A DNA stretch of 5,705 bases from Desulfobacteraceae bacterium (GTDB taxonomy: Bacteria > Desulfobacterota > Desulfobacteria > Desulfobacterales > JAABSP01): positions 1-5,705 of the forward strand of contig JAABTE010000178.1 of the NCBI GenBank assembly GCA_011390035.1, in the 5' to 3' direction. The stretch's first letter is position 1. The number at the start of each line of letters is the position of its first letter. The translations under genes were made by a program, and so were the position numbers. Under the pieces are notes generated by a model, which saw only the letters and a list, made by a program, of their open reading frames with translations, was not told where the DNA came from and made no database searches. This document shows, in pieces, positions 1 through 5,045 of the stretch.

Positions 1-754
1 TTTCCATCCGCTGGGCCGCGGACCGGGCGCCGGGAACGGCCCGCTCCAGGTCCGCCACCGCCATCTCGCCGGCCTCCATCAGCAGCTCGGCCACGCGCCG
101 GGCCTTTTCCGTCATGCCGGAAAAGGCCCCGCCGGCCCCGGAAAAGACCGCCATCCCGGCCTCCGTGAGGGCGGCGTGGCGCAGCATCCGGTGGCCGATC
201 TCGGCGGGGGGCTCGGCCAGCCGCGCCACCCAGCCTTTTTTGGCCATTGCCCGCAAGGCCCCGTCCGGCACCGGCTCCCCCAGCCTCCGGCGGATCTGGC
301 GGATGGGCAGGGGGCCTTCCAGCAGCAGGGCCAGGATCGCCTGGCGCAGCGGGGCCGTGGCGGGGTCGGAGAGGGCCGCCCTGCCCTCTGCGGCGATGGC
401 CCATCCCACCTTTTCGGCCGGGGCCATGCCGCCGGGCAGGGCCCCGGCGATCACCGCCCCCAGCGGATACAGATAATAATCGGCCACCCACCTGAAAAAG
501 GGGATCATCTCGGGGGGAAAGATGGGCCGGTCATCGATGATATCCAGAATATTCCGGATCTTATGCCGCCCAGGCGGCCGCCCCGGCCCCAGGATGAAGC
601 CTATGGCCACCCGCCGGCCGAAGGGGACCCGGACCCGGTGGCCGGGCCGGGCCAGATCGGCCAGCGGCGCCGGAGCGCCGTAAGTGAAGGCGCCAAAGGC
701 GTGGACGGCCACGGCCACCTCCAGCAACGCCAAAGGATTCTTTTCTCTTGACAC
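1..754 (-). CDS. priA: Primosomal protein N' (PriA), N-terminal part, cut by the left edge
   Basis: PriA is the DNA helicase that recognises stalled or recombination-derived forks and reloads the replisome. The minus strand is open for 251 codons from a GTG at 754-752 to the edge. Seen: residues 12-55 carry the typical PriA 3'-DNA-binding-domain pattern (GAFTYGAP at 21-28, GHRVRVPFGRR at 38-48, then IGFI). Residues 86-109 hold FFRWVADYYLYPLGAVIAGALPGG, the family's second conserved block. Residues ~125-250 fit the winged-helix region that precedes the helicase. The Walker A/B helicase motifs and zinc-binding cysteines would lie beyond the edge, so they cannot be checked. The start is chosen for a GGGAAGG Shine-Dalgarno 8 nt upstream; an in-frame GTG at 763 sits too close to that site. 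The gene is divergent from the 100-aa gene at 818. Identification is from motif memory, without alignment. Confidence 0.87.
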   Translation of the reverse strand, partial: MSREKNPLALLEVAVAVHAFGAFTYGAPAPLADLARPGHRVRVPFGRRVAIGFILGPGRPPGRHKIRNILDIIDDRPIFPPEMIPFFRWVADYYLYPLGAVIAGALPGGMAPAEKVGWAIAAEGRAALSDPATAPLRQAILALLLEGPLPIRQIRRRLGEPVPDGALRAMAKKGWVARLAEPPAEIGHRMLRHAALTEAGMAVFSGAGGAFSGMTEKARRVAELLMEAGEMAVADLERAVPGARSAAQRME

Positions 755-776
755 GCTCGTCACCTTCCCTTAGTTA
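748..776 (+). promoter_or_regulatory. Possible sigma-70 promoter for the rightward genes
   Basis: A perfect TTGACA (748-753) lies 17 nt before TAGTTA (771-776), which is a poor -10 (T and A at the first two positions only). The -35 overlaps the first codons of priA on the other strand (start codon 754-752). It is placed suitably for the gene starting at 818, but the weak -10 keeps this speculative. Confidence 0.25.
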
Positions 777-817
777 GAAAAAAGGATGCCGTATGTCAAT
801 AACCCAAGGAGGAAATC

Positions 818-1120
818 ATGCCGGGCATCATCCGCAAAATCGCCGCCGCGCTGCTTATATGCGCCATTTTGATCCATATCCCCGCCCCGGCACTGGCCCA
901 GGGGCAGGGGCAGGCCCAGCGGGACATCAGCGCCGGGGCCATGGTGTTCGACCTGTTTCTGATGCGGCCCGCCGGCATCGCCGCCACCGTGGTGGGGTCA
1001 GTTTTTTTCATTGTGGCGCTGCCCTTTTCAAAGGTGGGGGGCAACATCATGCCCGCCTACGAAAAGATGGTGCTGCAACCCGCCCGATTCACCTTTCAAC
1101 GGCCCCTGGGAGACTTTTAA
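818..1120 (+). CDS. Small exported or membrane protein of unknown function (100 aa)
   Basis: No named function is recognised. Seen: a basic N-terminus (R6, K7), a hydrophobic core at ~8-22 and an ALA/Q signal-peptidase-I-like site at 25-28, so residues 1-27 look like a Sec signal. A short Gln/Gly stretch (28-34) follows. Then a second hydrophobic segment at ~52-71 is framed by two similar motifs, MRPAG at 49-53 and QRPLGDF at 94-100, with GGN at 74-76 and PARFTF at 88-93 between them. This RP-helix-GGN-ARFTF-RPLG arrangement resembles small conserved proteobacterial proteins that are usually annotated as hypothetical, or doubtfully as transporters. The start is supported by AAGGAGG at 806-812, 5 nt before ATG. 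The gene precedes upp by 90 nt on the same strand, so co-transcription is possible but not shown. Overlapping open frames at 793-1131 (+) and 796-1050 (-) are shadows. Confidence 0.8.
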   Translation: MPGIIRKIAAALLICAILIHIPAPALAQGQGQAQRDISAGAMVFDLFLMRPAGIAATVVGSVFFIVALPFSKVGGNIMPAYEKMVLQPARFTFQRPLGDF

Positions 1121-1198
1121 GCCCCTTTTAAGATTCCCGCGCCGCCAGGGCGCCCATCAACGCCGCAAATGGCTGGAATTTTATCGAATCAAAATAAG

Positions 1199-1204
1199 AA
1201 GGAG
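1199..1204 (+). promoter_or_regulatory. Shine-Dalgarno that fixes the upp start
   Basis: AAGGAG lies 6 nt before a GTG at 1211. It favours that GTG over the in-frame ATG at 1169, which would add 14 residues (beginning MAGILSNQ) not expected in the family. Confidence 0.8.
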
Positions 1205-1210
1205 ATCCTC

Positions 1211-1837
1211 GTGCCCGTAACAGTCGTCTCGCATCCGCTCATTCGCCACAAGCTTGGCCTGCTCCGGGAGGCCAGCGTTTCAACCAAGGATTTCAGAGAC
1301 TTGGCATCAGAAGTGGCCAGTCTGCTCACCTACGAGGCCACAAAGGATCTGGCCACCGAAACCCAACAGATTCAAGGCTGGGCCGGCCCCGTCGCCGTGG
1401 AGCGGATCAAGGGAAAAAAGATCACGGTGGTCCCCATTCTCCGGGCGGGGCTCGGGATGATGAACGGCGTGCTGGACATGATCCCGTCTGCCCGGGTGAG
1501 CGTGGTGGGCCTGTACCGGAACGAGCAGACCCTGGAGCCGGTGCGCTATTATGTGAAGATGACCGGCCAGATCGCCTCCCGCATGGCCCTGATCCTGGAC
1601 CCCATGCTGGCCACCGGCGGCACCCTGACGGCCACCATCGACCTGCTCAAGGAGGCCGGATGCCGCCGGATCAAGGGCATCTTCCTGGTGGCGGCGCCCG
1701 AGGGCCTCCAGCGGATCGAAAAGGCCCACCCGGACGTGGAGATCTACACGGCGGCGGTGGACGAGAAACTGAATGAAATCGGCTATATCATCCCCGGCCT
1801 CGGCGACGCGGGAGACAAGATCTTCGGCACTAAATAG
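1211..1837 (+). CDS. upp: Uracil phosphoribosyltransferase
   Basis: Cytoplasmic salvage enzyme that converts uracil and PRPP to UMP and diphosphate. From the GTG at 1211 the product is 208 residues, the same length as E. coli Upp, and reads collinearly with it. Seen: the N-terminal block [13 protein letters not shown] (8-20); LLTYEAT (38-44); [18 protein letters not shown] (67-84); the PRPP-binding loop DPMLATGGT (130-138); and the C-terminal uracil-binding block [18 protein letters not shown] (191-208). No key motif is missing. The GTG start is chosen from the AAGGAG at 1199-1204 and the family length. The stop (TAG 1835-1837) overlaps the Shine-Dalgarno of the permease gene 13 nt downstream, so the two are almost certainly one operon. 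I found no clear promoter or attenuator in the 90-nt gap upstream. Confidence 0.97.
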   Translation: MPVTVVSHPLIRHKLGLLREASVSTKDFRDLASEVASLLTYEATKDLATETQQIQGWAGPVAVERIKGKKITVVPILRAGLGMMNGVLDMIPSARVSVVGLYRNEQTLEPVRYYVKMTGQIASRMALILDPMLATGGTLTATIDLLKEAGCRRIKGIFLVAAPEGLQRIEKAHPDVEIYTAAVDEKLNEIGYIIPGLGDAGDKIFGTK

Positions 1838-1840
1838 GAG
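1836..1840 (+). promoter_or_regulatory. Shine-Dalgarno of the permease gene, overlapping the upp stop
   Basis: AGGAG at 1836-1840 shares two bases with the upp TAG stop (1835-1837) and lies 10 nt before ATG 1851. This fits translational coupling. It also supports 1851 over the in-frame upstream ATG at 1773, which lies deep inside upp. Confidence 0.65.
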
Positions 1841-1850
1841 CGCTTACACC

Positions 1851-3134
1851 ATGAGCGAAGAACCCGTTACCGATTCCCTTTCCTCCACCGATTCCCTTTC
1901 CTCCACCGAATACCATTTCCGCCTCGGCGACGCCCTTCTGGGCGGTCAGATGCTCTTTGTGGCCTTCGGCGCCCTGGTGCTTGTGCCCCTGCTAACGGGG
2001 CTGGACCCGAACGTGGCCCTGTTCACCGCCGGCGCCGGCACCCTGGTCTTTCAGGTCATCACAAAGCGGATGGTGCCGATCTTTCTGGCATCCTCCTTCG
2101 CCTTCATCGCCCCGATCATCTACGGCGTGCAGAAATGGGGCATCCCCGGCACCCTGTGCGGCCTGGCCGCCGCCGGCCTGCTCTACATCGCCCTGGGCCT
2201 TCTCATCCGCTGGCGGGGGCCCGAGATGATCGTCAAGGTGCTGCCGCCCGTGGTGACCGGGCCCGTGATCATGGTCATCGGCCTGATTCTGGCGCCGGTG
2301 GCCGTGAACATGGCCATGGGCAAAACCGGAGACGGCGCCATCGCGCTGGTGCCGGAAAACCGGGCGATGATCGTCTCGCTCATCTCCCTTGCCGTGACCA
2401 TCCTGGTCTCGTTGAAGGGCCGGGGCATGCTGCGGCTGATCCCGATCCTGTGCGGCATCGGCTCGGGCTATATCATCTCCCTTTTTTACGGGCTGGTCGA
2501 TTTTTCTCCCGTGGCCGACGCCCCATGGCTGGCCATGCCCAATTTCGTCTTTCCGGAATGGAACTGGCAGGCGATCTTCTTTATCGTGCCGGTGGCCATC
2601 GCCCCGGCCATAGAGCACTTTGGCGACATCCTGGCCATCAGCTCCATCACGGGGAAAAACTACCTGAAAGACCCCGGCATCCATCGCACCATCATGGGCG
2701 ACGGCATCGCCACCGGCCTGGCGTCCTTTCTGGGCGGGCCGCCAAACACCACCTATTCGGAGGTAACGGGCGCCGTGGCCCTGACCAGGGTCTTTAACCC
2801 GGCCATCATGACCTGGGCGGCGCTGTTCGCCATCGCCATGGCCTTCATCGGCAAGGTTGGCGCCCTGCTTCAGACCATCCCCGCGCCGGTGATGGGGGGC
2901 ATCATGCTGCTGCTGTTCGGCGCCATCATGGTGGTGGGCCTAAACAGCCTGGTGAAGTCGGGCCAGGACCTGACCGAGCCCCGAAACCTGGCCATCGTGG
3001 CCCTGATTTTGGTGTTCGGCATCGGGGGGATGTCTTTTTCGGCCGGAGAGTTTACCATCAAGGGAATCGGGCTGGCCGGAATTCTCGGGGTACTCTTGAA
3101 TCTCGTTCTGCCCCGGAGCAACGCGGACACGTAA
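1851..3134 (+). CDS. uraA: NCS2/NAT-family uracil permease (UraA-like)
   Basis: Inner-membrane nucleobase:proton symporter, probably importing uracil for Upp. It has 427 residues, close to E. coli UraA, and a hydrophobic pattern fitting the family's 14-segment fold. Seen: a hydrophilic N-tail with a duplicated TDSLSS hexapeptide (7-18); an NCS2-like TM1 block (GGQMLFVAFGALVLVPLLTG); SSFAF at 81-85, the discontinuous-helix region that contacts substrate in UraA; E255 in IEHFGD; and the signature GGPPNTTYSE at 295-304 with E304. E255 and E304 are 49 residues apart, matching UraA E241 and E290, which hydrogen-bond uracil. The position of UraA H245 is Asp here (D259). Uracil is inferred from coupling to upp; xanthine or another nucleobase cannot be excluded from sequence alone. 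The start at 1851 is set by the Shine-Dalgarno at 1836-1840. Two hairpin terminators follow the gene. Confidence 0.92.
   Translation: MSEEPVTDSLSSTDSLSSTEYHFRLGDALLGGQMLFVAFGALVLVPLLTGLDPNVALFTAGAGTLVFQVITKRMVPIFLASSFAFIAPIIYGVQKWGIPGTLCGLAAAGLLYIALGLLIRWRGPEMIVKVLPPVVTGPVIMVIGLILAPVAVNMAMGKTGDGAIALVPENRAMIVSLISLAVTILVSLKGRGMLRLIPILCGIGSGYIISLFYGLVDFSPVADAPWLAMPNFVFPEWNWQAIFFIVPVAIAPAIEHFGDILAISSITGKNYLKDPGIHRTIMGDGIATGLASFLGGPPNTTYSEVTGAVALTRVFNPAIMTWAALFAIAMAFIGKVGALLQTIPAPVMGGIMLLLFGAIMVVGLNSLVKSGQDLTEPRNLAIVALILVFGIGGMSFSAGEFTIKGIGLAGILGVLLNLVLPRSNADT
1871..1906 (+). repeat. Perfect 18-bp tandem duplication inside the permease gene
   Basis: The unit CGATTCCCTTTCCTCCAC occurs twice without mismatch (1871-1888 and 1889-1906), and the next bases start a third copy (CGA). 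The length is a multiple of three, so the frame is kept. It encodes a repeated TDSLSS in the cytoplasmic N-tail, before the first membrane helix. It looks like a recent slippage duplication. Confidence 0.95.
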
Positions 3135-3159
3135 TAACTACAAAGATTTTTTTATAACA

Positions 3160-3198
3160 AAAGGATGGGGGCCGGGCCCGGACCCCATCCTTTCTTAT
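3160..3198 (+). terminator. Strong hairpin terminator after the permease gene
   Basis: Arms AAAGGATGGGG (3160-3170) and CCCCATCCTTT (3183-3193) pair perfectly over 11 bp. The GC-rich loop can add a few more pairs, and the T-rich TTTCTTAT follows. It starts 26 nt after the uraA stop. The A-start/T-end symmetry means it could also act on leftward transcripts from the gene at 3311-3634. Confidence 0.8.
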
Positions 3199-3246
3199 GC
3201 TAAATCCTTGTAATTACGGCTGAAACAATAGCGTTTCTCAAAACTG

Positions 3247-3273
3247 AAACCCGGCCTTTCGACCGGGTTTTTT
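3247..3273. terminator. Second hairpin terminator, probably bidirectional
   Basis: AAACCCGG (3247-3254) pairs with CCGGGTTT (3263-3270) around an 8-nt loop. On the plus strand it ends in six Ts (3268-3273). On the minus strand it lies about 38 nt past the stop of the lipoprotein gene, and its tail reads CAGTTTTGAG. It therefore may end the leftward transcript and back up the terminator at 3160-3198. Confidence 0.7.
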
Positions 3274-3310
3274 GTGCCGCGCCGCCCCGCCCTTTTGGAG
3301 GGCGCCGTTG

Positions 3311-3634
3311 CTACTGGCCGTAAACGACGGTGGTGAACTTGGTGAAAACGCCCATAATGCCAAGGGTTTGAAAGTCCACGTGATGGATGTTGGAGATGTT
3401 GCCGTTCCTGGAGGCGGCATTGATGCTGGCGTCGCCCACGGCCACCATGCCGAAGAGCGAGTAGCAGGAAGACATGCCGACCTGAGAGGGGTTGGCGTTG
3501 CCCGGCGCCGACATGGGCCCCTTCACGTCGGTGAACATAAAGCCCGTAACCGGAGCCGCGCCTGTGGCGCATCCGGCCAGAAGCGCCCCCAACAGGGCCA
3601 GAACGACCAGTGATCTGATTTTGGCTGACATCAT
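3311..3634 (-). CDS. TRL-like family lipoprotein (107 aa)
   Basis: A small predicted lipoprotein whose role is unknown. Seen: a lipoprotein signal (K5/R7, hydrophobic 8-20) ending in the lipobox LAGC with Cys22 as the lipidated residue. The mature part has GFMFTDVKGPM (31-41), then SSCYSLFGMVAVGDASINAA followed by NGNISNIHHVD and a final TKFTTVVYG. The G-D-AS(I)-AA / I--I---D / T-VVYG pattern is that of the TRL ('tRNA-associated locus') -like protein family, recognised from memory. The family has no established biochemical function. It starts at ATG 3634 (a second ATG follows at 3631), with purine-rich GGAAAG a few bases upstream. It is convergent with uraA and divergent from the gene at 3874. 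Plus-strand 3272-3613 is open but is only its shadow. Confidence 0.85.
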   Translation of the reverse strand: MMSAKIRSLVVLALLGALLAGCATGAAPVTGFMFTDVKGPMSAPGNANPSQVGMSSCYSLFGMVAVGDASINAASRNGNISNIHHVDFQTLGIMGVFTKFTTVVYGQ

Positions 3635-3744
3635 CTTCTTTCCTTTCCCTTTTCCGTTTTAGAATTCAGCAGGTTAAGCAAACCAGCCGCCATCCCGCCC
3701 GATCTCGTTTTTCAAAAATCAATAAATCCAAACAATTAAAATCC

Positions 3745-3773
3745 TCTCTACCGCATGTCGCCGCCCCTGTCAA
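3745..3773 (-). promoter_or_regulatory. Sigma-70-type promoter for the TRL-like lipoprotein gene
   Basis: On the minus strand a perfect TTGACA (3773-3768) is followed by a 17-nt spacer and TAGAGA (3750-3745), which matches three of six -10 positions. Initiation near 3738 would give a leader of about 100 nt before ATG 3634. I see no recognisable riboswitch in that leader. Confidence 0.45.
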
Positions 3774-3812
3774 GCACTCAGGACAAAATCTCCCCCATGA
3801 TGACCGAAAAGG

Positions 3813-3841
3813 TACAAAAACTATTGCAAGCGCGTTATAAT
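3813..3841 (+). promoter_or_regulatory. Sigma-70-type promoter for the 320-aa gene
   Basis: A perfect -10 TATAAT (3836-3841) lies 33 nt before the start codon at 3874. The -35 at optimal 17-nt spacing is TACAAA (3813-3818), three of six matches. The -10 is convincing; the -35 is weak, suggesting activator help or modest strength. Confidence 0.45.
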
Positions 3842-3873
3842 TCATTTAGATTGGCGTATCGGAGGCATGAAGA

Positions 3874-4836
3874 ATGAACATCTATACCAGCCTTATCATA
3901 CTGGGTTCCGTGGCGGTGGGTCTTTCGGCCTACCTGCCCTTTCAGATCCCCAACAAAAGCGTCTCTTTCGTATCCACGATATTTTCGTCCATATTCTCGC
4001 TGCTGGTGACCTATATCATCACCCGGCGGTACATGGAGCAGGAGCATGACGCGGAGATCCGGGATCTGAAGGAGCGCTATGAGCGAAAGATCCGGCGGCT
4101 CAAAAAAGAGCACGACACCACCACGCTGGAAAAGACCATCCGGGAGGGCACCCAGACCCTGATCAAGAACGCCGTGGACTATTTTAAGATCGAGAACATC
4201 AAAAACGAGGTCGGCGCATCCGCCGCCATCCAGAACCTGCAACTGGACAAATACGGCCAGATCATCGAGCTTCTGGCCGATTTTTCCCTGATTCTGCCCG
4301 ATTACCAGGAGAACCAGTTGATCGTGCAAAGGGAGCTGGACCACCAGATCGAGATCTACGAGGTGGACGAAAAACCCTTTTCCCTGTTCCTCCAGCGGAT
4401 CATGGGAAAATACCGGGCCACCCTGGAAAAAAAGATCCGGGAGAAGATGGAGCAGAAGGCCATCCAGAGCATGAAGTCCTGCCCCCGGTGCGCCGAGCGG
4501 GTACTCTTCAAGGCCCGGGTGTGCAAGCACTGCGGCTATGAATTCAAGAATGTTCCCAGAAGCGCCACCCACTCCACCGTGGCGGTGGACCGGGTGGAAA
4601 AGGGAAAAGCCCTCTTCAACGCCGGCAACTACGAGGAGGCCATAGAGGTCTTCAACAGCGCCATCATCCTCAAGCCCAACTATGCGCTGGCCTATTACAA
4701 CCGGGCCATCGTTTACAACAAGCTGGGGGATCACCAGCGCGCCGAGGCGGACCTGAAGGAGGCGTGCTACCTGGGCCACAAGAAGGCACAGGAGCTGCTG
4801 AACGCCCAGGGGATGCGGACGGAAACGGCGAACTGA
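3874..4836 (+). CDS. Membrane protein with coiled coil, zinc ribbon and TPR units (320 aa)
   Basis: No named family is recognised for the whole protein. Domains seen in order: hydrophobic segments at ~5-22 and ~32-50 (two helices, so the bulk probably faces the cytoplasm); a charged helix at ~51-85 rich in E/K/R with coiled-coil character; an unassigned, mostly helical region 86-200; a zinc ribbon with C203-x2-C206 and C217-x2-CG (220-221), of the 'CPxCAE...A..CKHCGYEF' type found in short UPF0547-like ribbons; and two TPR-like units at ~238-271 (GKALFNAGNYEEAIEVFNSAIILKPNY) and 272-305 (ALAYYNRAIVYNKLGDHQRAEADLKEA). The TPR part suggests protein binding and the ribbon a structural metal site; a membrane-anchored scaffold is inference. 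The start has GGAGG (3861-3865) 8 nt upstream. It appears monocistronic, with its own promoter and a hairpin after it. The long open frame on the opposite strand (3835-4779) is a codon-bias shadow. Confidence 0.88.
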   Translation: MNIYTSLIILGSVAVGLSAYLPFQIPNKSVSFVSTIFSSIFSLLVTYIITRRYMEQEHDAEIRDLKERYERKIRRLKKEHDTTTLEKTIREGTQTLIKNAVDYFKIENIKNEVGASAAIQNLQLDKYGQIIELLADFSLILPDYQENQLIVQRELDHQIEIYEVDEKPFSLFLQRIMGKYRATLEKKIREKMEQKAIQSMKSCPRCAERVLFKARVCKHCGYEFKNVPRSATHSTVAVDRVEKGKALFNAGNYEEAIEVFNSAIILKPNYALAYYNRAIVYNKLGDHQRAEADLKEACYLGHKKAQELLNAQGMRTETAN

Positions 4837-4906
4837 TAAAAGACAGGCGATGAGCCCTGGGGCCCGGCTTGCCGCCGACCTGCATTTTCTTGTTGTACAA
4901 GGGCCC

Positions 4907-4912
4907 TATAAA
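4907..4912 (+). promoter_or_regulatory. Isolated -10-like box in the spacer before the Rpn gene
   Basis: TATAAA follows two adjacent perfect palindromes, TTGTACAA (4893-4900) and GGGCCC (4901-4906). No good -35 is present at 16-18 nt. If real, it would transcribe into the hairpin cluster at 4929-4987 before reaching the gene at 5046. Low confidence. Confidence 0.18.
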
Positions 4913-4928
4913 TCCTAAAATGATAGCT

Positions 4929-4980
4929 GGAGCATGAATGCTCCGGCGATGGCGCCGGGAGCATTGCCTCCCGGCGATTG
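4929..4980 (+). repeat. GC-rich repeat cluster: imperfect direct repeats that are also inverted repeats
   Basis: Two similar units lie side by side: 4929-4952, starting GGAGCATGAATGCTCC, and 4958-4980, starting GGAGCATTGCCTCCC. Both continue as CGGCGAT plus G. The first contains the inverted repeat GGAGCAT/ATGCTCC (4929-4935 with 4938-4944). Between the units, GGCG (4945-4948) can pair with CGCC (4953-4956). The second forms the 9-bp stem CGCCGGGAG/CTCCCGGCG (4953-4961 with 4968-4976). The arrangement is reminiscent of REP/BIME-like palindromic elements, but identity to any known family cannot be judged here. Confidence 0.7.
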
Positions 4981-4987
4981 TTTTTGT
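4953..4987 (+). terminator. Probable Rho-independent terminator after the 320-aa gene
   Basis: A 9-bp GC-rich stem (CGCCGGGAG 4953-4961, CTCCCGGCG 4968-4976) with a 6-nt loop is followed by ATTGTTTTTGT. It lies 117 nt past the stop at 4836. It would separate this transcript from the Rpn-family gene at 5046, or attenuate read-through into it. Confidence 0.6.
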
Positions 4988-5045
4988 CTGCGGGAAAACA
5001 GCATCACCACCCGGACCCACATCGGAAGAACCTTTGCAAGGGCTT

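Noticed and set aside
114..751. Three overlapping plus-strand open frames (114-476, 176-751, 247-495)
   Set aside because: They are shadows of priA on the minus strand. Their products are low-complexity Pro/Gly/Arg/Ala sequences with no domain.
1104..1140. Terminator or attenuator after the 100-aa gene
   Set aside because: The CTTTTAAG / TTTTAAG repeats are direct rather than inverted, and GGGA/TCCC gives only a very short stem without a T tail.
1169..1210. Longer upp start at ATG 1169
   Set aside because: No Shine-Dalgarno, and it would give a 14-residue extension. The GTG at 1211 has AAGGAG at ideal spacing and gives the usual 208 residues.
1992..2684. Long minus-strand open frame (230 codons) across the permease gene
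   Set aside because: His/Asp/Gly-rich shadow product. The plus-strand NCS2 motifs are unambiguous.
3835..4779. A 314-codon minus-strand open frame opposite the TM/TPR gene
   Set aside because: It is created by GC-ending codons of the plus-strand gene. Its translation is Val/Leu/Gly/Asp-rich without motifs, and the plus strand shows clear domains and a good ribosome site.
4929..4980. CRISPR array
   Set aside because: Only two imperfect ~23-nt units with a 5-nt gap. No spacers and no cas genes.
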